A DNA stretch of 64,000 nt, taken from contig JBIJCF010000011.1 in assembly GCA_044344795.1 (NCBI GenBank), forward strand, positions 1-64,000, read 5' to 3'. The notes under the pieces were generated by a model, which saw only the letters and a program-made list of their open reading frames with translations, did no database searches and was not told the DNA's origin. A program made the position numbers and the translations under genes. Below are positions 48,033 to 56,498 of the stretch, piece by piece (the stretch's first letter is position 1; every line of letters starts with the position of its first letter). Source of the stretch: GCA-2737665 sp044344795 (GTDB lineage Bacteria > Bacteroidota > Bacteroidia > Palsa-965).

Positions 48033-50066
48033 TCATTTGTCCACTTTGTCACCGTCTTCTTTCGAAGTATCTTCTTTGATTTGTTCTTTTAAAACACCGA
48101 ACAAACGGTATGCAATAAGTTTCCCTTCATTGCCATTCGTCTCCGAATCCAACTTTAAGGTGCCGTTCATTATTGAAGTTGCTGAACCCGACTCATGCAC
48201 TGTGTATGTGATCATCGTTCCACCTTCGATATCAACAACATCAACCTGCACAGCAGCTGCGTCGGGATCATCACTCCAATTCAAATCACAATCCTCTAAT
48301 GCATCTTCGATATGCTCTCGCTCCTTCCCCGCTCCACTCATTTGCAACTGCATCTTAATCTTCACCGAACTAAACGGCATTAATTGAGGATAAGCTTGGT
48401 ACATCTTCAACGCCCACTCATTCGCAAGAGTTTCATTTCCTTGCTCAGTATAAAGCATCGCATATGCTTCACACAAACGTGCAAATAACAAAATGTCATA
48501 ATCAGAACTTAAATCTCCGACAGTAATTTCTTCATAAGCTTTGTCTAACTGCTCCAAGGCGTCCGTCTCACGATCTTCATTCAGATACAATCGCGCCAGA
48601 AACAAGCGAATGTATTTCTTCACACGCTCACGCGGTTCTTTCGCCAATTGATCTTCATACACTTGAATGAAATACTTGTCGCTAAAACCATTTATGATCC
48701 CAAGAACTTCATCAAAACCCAACAAACTCTCCGAAGAAAACAGTGTATATACAATCTGATTTCTTTCGGGATTGGCGCTGAGAAGTGCTGTTAACAACAA
48801 TCGGTATTGATTGACCTGAATGGAATAACGAATTTGACGTACCCAATTCATGGGATTCAACCAATACCACCACTGATCATTTTCAAACTCATGCTCCAGA
48901 CGTTCACGTTCTTTATTGAGATAATTGAATGCAGCTACGCACATGCCATATTGCTCAGGGCCCCATGTTGTGCCTATATGCAATTCATCAAATCGTGCCG
49001 CTTTATCCGTCAACTCCTGAGCTTTGCTTGTGAGCCCTTGATAATAATATGCCCTTGCCAAACCAATGTTGTGCCAACCGAATCCGGGAGTAACTCCTTG
49101 CTGTTCAATTACTGTACTTAGTAATGATGCAGCAGAATCCGGTTTTCCTGCATAGCAACCCAACAATCCTCGCATGTAAAAATATTCCTTCGTGTGCTTT
49201 TCTGAACTGCGATCGCGATCCTCAGCCTCCTGATAAAATTCCGCAGCAGTAACAAAATCACCATTCATATAACGAAAATTTCCGTAGTTGTTGCTGCTGT
49301 AATATCCTGCACGCAGTAAAATATCATAATAAAATTCCGCCGAGTCAATCTGCATATCATAGGTAAACAAAATCACTTTGTAGTGATACGTATAATAATA
49401 CTGACGCTTTAAATAATACGAATCGTAAAATCCGATGTTCAATGCGGCGTCTCGCTGATACTTCAGAATGGCAGAATCTAACATGGCGTAGGCCATCTTA
49501 TTATTTTCTTCAACGGTATTTTTTAAAACTGGGAAATCAGAAGTCGTAAACATTCGATTACGATGATAAATCCACGCTAAAGCATTGTATGATTCAATAC
49601 CATATTCCATCTGGATATCCCGATCTACAATCGCACGAATAACTTCAACAGCTTCTTGCGGCCGTTCTATGTTTTGATAACAATGCTGCAACCAATAGCC
49701 GATGAGACAAAAATCGTTCTGCACCGCATTCACCTGAAAGAACTTGAACACATCTGCAGTACGCGTGCGTAACTCTGCGTCATAATCTGCCTGAATCAGT
49801 TGAAAAGCTTTCTTTAACGGGATGATGGCATTACGAAACCCGATGGCATCATTGGCACGTGAATACAGATAAGCACCTTCATACATGGAGCCTATGTAGT
49901 ACGTACTGTCCAGCCGTTTAAACTCGCGCGACTTTTCATAAGCGGTTTCATCCGACCACGACAAACTTCTTCGGTCGATATCAATCTTCCGACGAACTTC
50001 ATCGTTCCTACTCCAAACGGAACAAGAAACAAGAAGAAACAGTACTGTGATGAAAAGGTTTCGCAT
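48033..50066 (-). CDS. Secreted TPR-like protein of the MoxR operon
   Basis: A signal peptide (1-19) precedes 650 residues that are largely helical with TPR-like pairs, for example AFQLIQADYDAELRTRTADV, DFVTAAEFYQEAEDRDRSSE and LIFLARLYLNEDRETDALEQ-like segments. No enzyme motif is visible. It is last in the DUF58-transglutaminase-MoxR operon, sharing one base with the MoxR gene, where TPR proteins are common. It could assemble or present a substrate for the MoxR ATPase or the transglutaminase. Confidence 0.72.
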   Translation of the reverse strand: MRNLFITVLFLLVSCSVWSRNDEVRRKIDIDRRSLSWSDETAYEKSREFKRLDSTYYIGSMYEGAYLYSRANDAIGFRNAIIPLKKAFQLIQADYDAELRTRTADVFKFFQVNAVQNDFCLIGYWLQHCYQNIERPQEAVEVIRAIVDRDIQMEYGIESYNALAWIYHRNRMFTTSDFPVLKNTVEENNKMAYAMLDSAILKYQRDAALNIGFYDSYYLKRQYYYTYHYKVILFTYDMQIDSAEFYYDILLRAGYYSSNNYGNFRYMNGDFVTAAEFYQEAEDRDRSSEKHTKEYFYMRGLLGCYAGKPDSAASLLSTVIEQQGVTPGFGWHNIGLARAYYYQGLTSKAQELTDKAARFDELHIGTTWGPEQYGMCVAAFNYLNKERERLEHEFENDQWWYWLNPMNWVRQIRYSIQVNQYRLLLTALLSANPERNQIVYTLFSSESLLGFDEVLGIINGFSDKYFIQVYEDQLAKEPRERVKKYIRLFLARLYLNEDRETDALEQLDKAYEEITVGDLSSDYDILLFARLCEAYAMLYTEQGNETLANEWALKMYQAYPQLMPFSSVKIKMQLQMSGAGKEREHIEDALEDCDLNWSDDPDAAAVQVDVVDIEGGTMITYTVHESGSATSIMNGTLKLDSETNGNEGKLIAYRLFGVLKEQIKEDTSKEDGDKVDK

Positions 50067-51082
50067 TAACGATTAATTGCCAATTTATTTAACCGATCCA
50101 ATTCCGGATCAGTGATAGACTTCAATGCAGTACGATAAGCTTCACGATTCCTGAAAATCAAGCGATGCTGCAACACCGGATATACCAATGCCCTGATATC
50201 ATCATCGATAACATAATTCCTTCCATTCACCATCGCCCATGCTTTCAAACATTTGATAAACGTAATGCCTCCGCGTGTTGAACATCCCATGCTGATTTCA
50301 GGGTGCTTCCTGCTGCCTTGTACAATGTTGACTACTGCTTTTAGAATTTCCTCGTGTACAAAAACTTGTTCTGCCTGCTGTTGTAATTCAATCACATCAT
50401 GATAAGCCAACACTTGTTTGATTTGTCCACGCACATCGCTGATACTTTGATATTCCTTATAAATCAGTAATTCGACATCTTCAGTAACATACCCAAAACT
50501 TGTTTTCATGAAAAATCGATCCAACTGTGCAGCAGGTAAAGGATACGTTCCTTCCATCTCAATTGGATTTTGCGTAGCAATAGCAAAAAAGAATTTGTCC
50601 AGATGCCAGGTTTTATCACTTACGGAAATCTGATTTTCGGCCATACATTCCAACAACGCACTCTGCACTTTCGGGGATGCACGATTAATTTCGTCGGCAA
50701 GAAGCACATTAGTAAACAACGGTCCTTTCTTGAAAATAAATTCCTTCTGGGATTCATCAAAAATATGTGAGCCAATCAAGTCCATCGGTAACAAATCCGG
50801 CGTAAACTGAATACGACGAAACGCAACAGTGCCGCTAGCTTCAAGCGGAGCTTCATTAAGTCCGCCGGAAATTGATTGCGCCAATGCCTTAGCCAATTGT
50901 GTCTTACCTGAACCCGGATTATCCTCGAGCAAAATATGCCCGCGTGCAAACAGACATGTCAGCACAAGCTTCACTTCGTATTCTTTGCCGCGAATAATCT
51001 GACCAATGTTTTTAGTTAAAACATTGATTTTCTCAGTACTGTTTCCGAATGTATCGTTCATTGCTGTTTCAGGATTCATCAT
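50066..51082 (-). CDS. MoxR-family AAA+ ATPase
   Basis: A 338-residue ATPase with Walker A LEDNPGSGKTQLAKAL (about 55-70), Walker B NVLLADEINRASPKVQSALL and sensor region IATQNPIEMEGTYPLP, then DRFFMKTSFGYV. MoxR proteins act as chaperones for complexes with DUF58/VWA proteins. Two adjacent ATGs (51082, 51079) are possible starts; the first overlaps the transglutaminase stop by 14 nt, and a later ATG at 51061 would avoid the overlap. Confidence 0.94.
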   Translation of the reverse strand: MMNPETAMNDTFGNSTEKINVLTKNIGQIIRGKEYEVKLVLTCLFARGHILLEDNPGSGKTQLAKALAQSISGGLNEAPLEASGTVAFRRIQFTPDLLPMDLIGSHIFDESQKEFIFKKGPLFTNVLLADEINRASPKVQSALLECMAENQISVSDKTWHLDKFFFAIATQNPIEMEGTYPLPAAQLDRFFMKTSFGYVTEDVELLIYKEYQSISDVRGQIKQVLAYHDVIELQQQAEQVFVHEEILKAVVNIVQGSRKHPEISMGCSTRGGITFIKCLKAWAMVNGRNYVIDDDIRALVYPVLQHRLIFRNREAYRTALKSITDPELDRLNKLAINR

Positions 51083-53798
51083 TTGGATTGCTTTTTTTAG
51101 ATCGAAAATACCGTAGTGCTGAAATCGGTTGGAGGAAATTTATAAAATATTTAAATCCACCATGGTGTTGCTTTATAGGAACAGCATACATGGTTGTAAA
51201 TTGCTTAACGTGCTGTTTTTCTTCATTACTTAACTGATGGGAAGAATATTTTACGGTCAGATATAACTGGACAAAATTTTCAAATTGTTCTCCAACAAAA
51301 GGTTTCATCGTAATCTGTGCATACTTTAACACTGTTTCATCTTTTCTGACAAATCCCTGCATGTGGTATACATACAACACTAAACGATATGCACGTTCCA
51401 ATAGCTGATTAGCGGTTGAAGAACGCTTAACGCGAATGATCATAAAACTGAAGATCAGTAACGGCAATAACCATACAATAATTACCAATCCTATACACAC
51501 CCAAGCCACCCGATTGATCCATAACATCCAATCAATTATCGTTTTTTCATTTTTCGATTTCAACTGATCTTCCTTCTTGGCATCTTCCTTTTCCACCGCA
51601 TCAATATGCACCTCATCAATAATTAACGGATTTGGAAATTCACGCACTTGCAAATCGATATGCTTTCCTTTGATGAAATCAGGCACTTGTTTCGCTGCAT
51701 CGATATACGAAACAACTGTTACTGTATCACCTTTATGAAGCGCCGCAAATGTGGTGTCTGTTTTGCCGTAAATTATCCGACACACGCTGGCATCAACACC
51801 AAATGAATACGGCTGACTGGTGCGAAATGCTTCATTATAAAAATTCAAATCAGCAAACGTAAACTCGAACGATTTCGCTTTTGTATCCGGATCAGAACTT
51901 ATAACGCCACGAGCAACCAGCCAAGGTTGTGGAGGAGGAATTGGAGGAGTTCCATCAGGACGCGGTGCATCTTGACGGTCACTGTTAGTAACCGTCATGT
52001 CAAAATCCAGCCAGCCATACTCCGGAAAATAAACCTGTGTCCAAGCATGCGCCTGGCTTCCGTAAAACCAATACCATCCTTTGTTTTTATCACTTCTGTC
52101 CACTGTGGCGAAACCTGTGGTAAAACGCACCGGAATACCCAATGCTCGCAACATAAAAACCGACGCACCCGCATAATAGGTGCAGTAACCGGCCTTTGTC
52201 TTGAACAAGAACCGTCCGAGCATAGTAGCATTCGGAATATTCTGCTTGTCTTCTTTTCCGGGATTCAATGTGTATTTGAAAATTGGATTACCGGCATCAT
52301 CCTTAGCGATAAAATAATTTCGAACTGCAAGAACCTTGTCCGCAGGTGTTTTCGCTCCTACTGCAATTCGATTTGCTAAATTCTTAATGGAATCGAACAA
52401 CGTTCCTTGAGGATATCGCGTGTAGTAATTGTAAAAGTGAGTGTCTAATCCGGCATACGAATCCACAGAGCGCAGCTCATCAAAACGTTCTTGTTGAAAC
52501 TCGTCCAGCGCTTCATTTGCAGTTGGATTATAAACGAAGTAAGCGTTATTTAAATCTGATGCCCATGCTTTTACCCGATAACCGGAAGTAAACATTTTAC
52601 CATAGCTCGTATCTACCGGAATGGTTTGACAGAAGAAAGATCCCGCAGGTCCTAGCAAAGCGTGTTTCCAAGTTGTTGATGTGAAATACACTTCCGCATC
52701 AACAACACTGCGCATCTTATCGCCTAAACCATTTTTGATTGGCGTACTATCAACACGTGTTCTATACATCGGTATCGTTGACGGATCAACATTAAATTCA
52801 TCGAAGTACGGCATGTTCGGATCACGCGTAAACTGTTCCTTTTGTGTATCATATTGTGTTAAGTAGTGATAAACGAAGTACAATGGTTTCGGTGTTCCAT
52901 CCGGAAAGAAATTATTTATGCGCGCGCAGAACATTAACTGATCGTGCTGGCTCATGCGATCATCCATTTTCATGGAGTCCTTCATGCGATAACCGTTCTC
53001 GTCATCGTTATTGTTATCGCCGTCACTACCCTGATGCGGCTTATTTCCGCGCTCCATCAAACCATTCTTTTCATTATAACCTTTTGGTCCCTGATTGCCC
53101 TTTTCCTCGCTTTTACCACGTTCCGTTATTTCACGTTCAACTGCTTTTATCTCATCCGAAAACGTCTGTGTCACCAAATAAAATATCCCCAACATCAGCG
53201 CGATGACTACAACAACCTTCAATAAACTGCGAACCATTTTACGCGAATCGCCGGCTCCTGCATCTTTCAAACGCGGCATAATCATTAACATGTACAACAC
53301 GTACATGAGCACAGGTAACAAATGTTGAACGATATAAGCAAAGCTCAGATCATAAGTATCTGAAACAACCACCAAGGCAACAACTGCGATGCTGATTGCA
53401 TACAACAGATATCCCCATTTCCAACGTTGAATCACCAAACCAATAGACCAACCTATGAGGTATAATGTGCCGTATAGTCTGAAACGTACCAATGCATAGA
53501 AAACGTCAAACTCTCCATGCATGGAGGAAATAACACTGTCGCCCACTTGATAAACAATCCATAACAAGACGACCGTAGTTAGAACACGAGCACGAAAAAA
53601 ATACAACGTGTAACCGCACCATAAACCAAGCGCAGCATACAAAAATTGTTGAGTTACACGTGTATCGAATTCAGTTAACGAAAAATTTAACCACAGCAGG
53701 ATCGCATATAACAAAGCCGCTGTCGGCAACACCACTGCTATCCAGTGAACAACCAAGGATTTGAAACGCGCCTTAATATTTGCCGGTGCTACGCTCAT
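51069..53798 (-). CDS. Membrane transglutaminase-like protein
   Basis: Residues 1-205 contain about seven membrane segments, followed by a large region with the transglutaminase-like domain (about 500-600). The catalytic Cys is in TKAGYCTYYAGASVF and the His in SQAHAWTQVYFPEYGW, with the Asp in the WLDFDM segment; the full triad is present. A C-terminal membrane segment (about 775-795) ends the 909 residues. Domains of this type cleave or cross-link peptides, and in MoxR/DUF58 operons they are thought to act at the cell surface. Its ATG overlaps the DUF58 stop (ATGA). Confidence 0.87.
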   Translation of the reverse strand: MSVAPANIKARFKSLVVHWIAVVLPTAALLYAILLWLNFSLTEFDTRVTQQFLYAALGLWCGYTLYFFRARVLTTVVLLWIVYQVGDSVISSMHGEFDVFYALVRFRLYGTLYLIGWSIGLVIQRWKWGYLLYAISIAVVALVVVSDTYDLSFAYIVQHLLPVLMYVLYMLMIMPRLKDAGAGDSRKMVRSLLKVVVVIALMLGIFYLVTQTFSDEIKAVEREITERGKSEEKGNQGPKGYNEKNGLMERGNKPHQGSDGDNNNDDENGYRMKDSMKMDDRMSQHDQLMFCARINNFFPDGTPKPLYFVYHYLTQYDTQKEQFTRDPNMPYFDEFNVDPSTIPMYRTRVDSTPIKNGLGDKMRSVVDAEVYFTSTTWKHALLGPAGSFFCQTIPVDTSYGKMFTSGYRVKAWASDLNNAYFVYNPTANEALDEFQQERFDELRSVDSYAGLDTHFYNYYTRYPQGTLFDSIKNLANRIAVGAKTPADKVLAVRNYFIAKDDAGNPIFKYTLNPGKEDKQNIPNATMLGRFLFKTKAGYCTYYAGASVFMLRALGIPVRFTTGFATVDRSDKNKGWYWFYGSQAHAWTQVYFPEYGWLDFDMTVTNSDRQDAPRPDGTPPIPPPQPWLVARGVISSDPDTKAKSFEFTFADLNFYNEAFRTSQPYSFGVDASVCRIIYGKTDTTFAALHKGDTVTVVSYIDAAKQVPDFIKGKHIDLQVREFPNPLIIDEVHIDAVEKEDAKKEDQLKSKNEKTIIDWMLWINRVAWVCIGLVIIVWLLPLLIFSFMIIRVKRSSTANQLLERAYRLVLYVYHMQGFVRKDETVLKYAQITMKPFVGEQFENFVQLYLTVKYSSHQLSNEEKQHVKQFTTMYAVPIKQHHGGFKYFINFLQPISALRYFRSKKSNPNDES

Positions 53799-55135
53799 CT
53801 GATTAGTGTTGTATTGGCTCTGCTCTTCAGCAGTTGAATAATTTTGTTTTCATTATCCTGAAGTCGTTTACGCAATGGATGCAACAACCAGGAACGTTTT
53901 AGACCATCAACAGGTGTTGGCTCCGGAATAAAAAACAACGTTTTCAGGTTCACATGTAACGGGGATGGAATGGTGCCGGATAATGCAACGACTACTACAG
54001 GTACGGACTCATGCAACTGGTTTAACAAATGCCCCAACTCCTGCACAGGTACACACGATGAAACGCAAACCGCACCGGCTTTTATAGGATTCACAAATTC
54101 TGATGGAACTACATCTTCGCGCCAACATGCAAGGCTAATTGCTTTAACAGCTGCGGCAGGTGTCTGAAACAACTGTTCGTCATCAATCATTTGATCAGGA
54201 ATTAAGCGAACTTCATAATCCTTGCTTAGCAAACCTTCATACGCGCTACGTAAATGATCCTTATACGCGTTTAGTAATTCCTTCAGAAAATTATCGCTAC
54301 CCGGAATATTAAACCCATTATAAAACGAAGTATAGAAATACACATGCGAAGCATACGGATCCATTGTTTCAGGAATACGCACCACCAATTGCCCAGTTCT
54401 TGCGTACACTTTCCACATTATTCTTCTCACGTCATCTCCGGATTCGAAGTCTTTATAATTCAAATATTCTCCTTCTACTTTCCGAGGCATTTCAATTCTG
54501 TGCAACTGCTCTTCGGTTGTTTGAGGTGATGCATTAAACACATTTGTTCCCACAGGTTGCGCTAACGTAATGAGCTGTCCCGGCCAATCCATGAGGATCG
54601 GAAGTTCAATAAAACGGAACATATCACTACACAATAAGTGTACCTCCCAGATATCATGCGATCCGCGATCATGCAAATGAATTTGCGATTCGCCCGATAA
54701 TTCTCTTTTTCTCGAAAAGAATTTGTCCTTATCCGCATATAGCACTACCGGCGTTTCTGAAATCTTATTCGCATAAACTGAACGCATACGAATACTGCCT
54801 AGTACAGGAGGAAGCAAGCCCGTAACAACCACTCGCATGTTGTAATGATTTGCAGCCGGAATTATTTTTACGTCAACCTTAATTTGATTTTTCTTGACTT
54901 TGATCCACACGTAAATCCAATAGATCAAAGAGAAAAGTATGCCGACCATGGTGATTCCAAGAACGCTCCACGCAATAATCGGGAACCACAATTGCATCAC
55001 GCGCCAGTGCAGCGAATCGTCATCGCGATAAAATTGTCCGATTAAAGTGTATCCTGCCCAAACGCCTATGAGTGCAATAGCCACGGTCCACCGAAGAACT
55101 GTAAAATGCGACCAATAGGACAACTTTCTGAACAT
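53795..55135 (-). CDS. DUF58 domain-containing membrane protein
   Basis: Two N-terminal membrane segments (about 15-35 and 52-75) precede a cytoplasmic-type domain with the DUF58 signature YLNYKDFESGDDVRRIMWKVY (split as FESGDDVRRIMWK) and the following LVVRIPETMD. The 446 residues are normal for the family. It is the first gene of the DUF58-transglutaminase-MoxR-TPR operon and partners MoxR. Confidence 0.9.
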   Translation of the reverse strand: MFRKLSYWSHFTVLRWTVAIALIGVWAGYTLIGQFYRDDDSLHWRVMQLWFPIIAWSVLGITMVGILFSLIYWIYVWIKVKKNQIKVDVKIIPAANHYNMRVVVTGLLPPVLGSIRMRSVYANKISETPVVLYADKDKFFSRKRELSGESQIHLHDRGSHDIWEVHLLCSDMFRFIELPILMDWPGQLITLAQPVGTNVFNASPQTTEEQLHRIEMPRKVEGEYLNYKDFESGDDVRRIMWKVYARTGQLVVRIPETMDPYASHVYFYTSFYNGFNIPGSDNFLKELLNAYKDHLRSAYEGLLSKDYEVRLIPDQMIDDEQLFQTPAAAVKAISLACWREDVVPSEFVNPIKAGAVCVSSCVPVQELGHLLNQLHESVPVVVVALSGTIPSPLHVNLKTLFFIPEPTPVDGLKRSWLLHPLRKRLQDNENKIIQLLKSRANTTLIR

Positions 55136-55144
55136 AGTAATACT

Positions 55145-55152
55145 TAAAGGTA
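55145..55152 (-). promoter_or_regulatory. Candidate -7 box and operator of the DUF58 operon
   Basis: The minus strand reads TACCTTTA, 9 nt before the ATG at 55135. It sits between the arms of an inverted repeat TAATAC (55138-55143) and GTATTA (55150-55155). A second palindrome, TAACA-ag-TGTTA, is at 55183-55194. The position suggests repressor or activator sites. Confidence 0.4.
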
Positions 55153-55202
55153 TTACACTTTAGTTTGCGCACTGCGGCTGTTTAACAAGTGTTATCAAAA
55201 AG

Positions 55203-55781
55203 TTATTGAGTGGAAATAATCTTGGAAGTAAAAGTCCTACCTGAACCGGAGGTAGTGCTGATAATATACAATCCTGATGACGGTAAAATAACTTCCCACT
55301 GATGTCCTGCTAAGGCATTGAAAACCAATTTTCCGTTAGCATCAACTATTCGTACCTCCGGATCTTGCCAAACATCCGTATCAGCGAGAATCGTTAAACG
55401 CAAACCCGATTGTTGCAACTTAATTCCGGAATTGTTATAACAAACTACATCAAGTGAATCGGAGTTTAATGTACCCTGTCCGCGTGAAATAATTCGGTAA
55501 TAGTTGGTACGATCGCAAGCAGGATCAATGTGGGCAATTTGATACGTTTGAGCAGAATTCGTATTGCCACAAATGCCGAGATGGGTGTAAAACGTTGAGA
55601 AATTAACGTTATCCGTACTTACCATTATTTCCAGATCATCGCAGGTATTTCCGGGCCCCATTGTCCACGTTATCCGAACTTCATTGCCCAGTTGTTCCGC
55701 TTCCGTAAAAAGCACGTTAACCTGCGAAAACATTCGCAAGGAAATCAAACAAGAAATGCAAAGGATCACTCGCACAACCAT
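55203..55781 (-). CDS. Small secreted protein with Fn3-like fold and T9SS-like tail
   Basis: A Sec signal (about 1-20, ending RMFSQ) is followed by a fibronectin-III-like module (VRITWTMGPGNTCDDLEIMV, TNYYRIIS) and a C-terminal region (LRLTILADTDVWQDPEVRIV, GLYIISTTSGSGRTFTSKII) that resembles a type A sorting domain. I cannot name the function. At 192 residues it is small for a cargo. It starts 12 nt after the RluA-type gene. Confidence 0.65.
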   Translation of the reverse strand: MVVRVILCISCLISLRMFSQVNVLFTEAEQLGNEVRITWTMGPGNTCDDLEIMVSTDNVNFSTFYTHLGICGNTNSAQTYQIAHIDPACDRTNYYRIISRGQGTLNSDSLDVVCYNNSGIKLQQSGLRLTILADTDVWQDPEVRIVDANGKLVFNALAGHQWEVILPSSGLYIISTTSGSGRTFTSKIISTQ

Positions 55782-55793
55782 AGAACGTTTCTA

Positions 55794-56498
55794 TCACGGA
55801 TTTGTTGCCGCAGCTTGCTGAAAATACTGCCAAAGGTTATCATCAGGAACGGGCGCAACAATATCCACTAGTTCGCCTTTCACAGGATGTGTAAAGGAAA
55901 TACCTCTGGCATGCAAAGAAATAGATGCATCAGGGTTACTACGTTTCGCACCGTACTTTAAATCGCCTTTAATTATGCAACCCATGTGAGCCAGTTGACA
56001 GCGAATCTGATGATGACGACCGGTATGCAATTGCACTTCCAGCAAATGATATTTATCCGAAGACGCCAGCAGCTTATAATCCAGTTCTGCACGTAACGCG
56101 CCGGCTGAGCCTTCTTTTACTACGTATGACTTATTTTGCTTTTCGTTTTTATTCAGCCAATTGATCAGCTTGCCTTCATTTTGGGCCGGTCGGTGCTCAA
56201 CAATAGCCCAATAAACCTTTTGCACATCACGGGAACGAAATATTTCATTCATCCGTGATAGGGCTTTATCCGTACGGGCAAACACTACAACTCCGCTTAC
56301 CGGACGATCTAAACGATGAACCACGCCCAGAAATACTTTTCCCGGCTTGTTGTATTTTACTTTCAGATAATTCTTCAGATGTTCACTTAATGGAACATCT
56401 CCGGTTTTATCTCCCTGAACAATCTGTGACGCCTTTTTATTGATTACAATAAGATGATTGTCTTCTAATAAAACCGTTATCGATTCACTTCCACTCAC
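55794..56498 (-). CDS. RluA-family pseudouridine synthase without S4 domain
   Basis: The catalytic motif is HRLDRPVSGVVVFART with its Asp, preceded by VINKKASQIVQ and followed by LHTGRHHQIRCQLAHMG. It has 234 residues and no S4 RNA-binding domain, unlike the gene at 19754, so it belongs to a shorter RluA-type group whose target is unknown. Its ATG overlaps the stop of the OmpA-family gene (ATGA), an unusual partner for an RNA enzyme. Confidence 0.9.
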   Translation of the reverse strand: MSGSESITVLLEDNHLIVINKKASQIVQGDKTGDVPLSEHLKNYLKVKYNKPGKVFLGVVHRLDRPVSGVVVFARTDKALSRMNEIFRSRDVQKVYWAIVEHRPAQNEGKLINWLNKNEKQNKSYVVKEGSAGALRAELDYKLLASSDKYHLLEVQLHTGRHHQIRCQLAHMGCIIKGDLKYGAKRSNPDASISLHARGISFTHPVKGELVDIVAPVPDDNLWQYFQQAAATNP

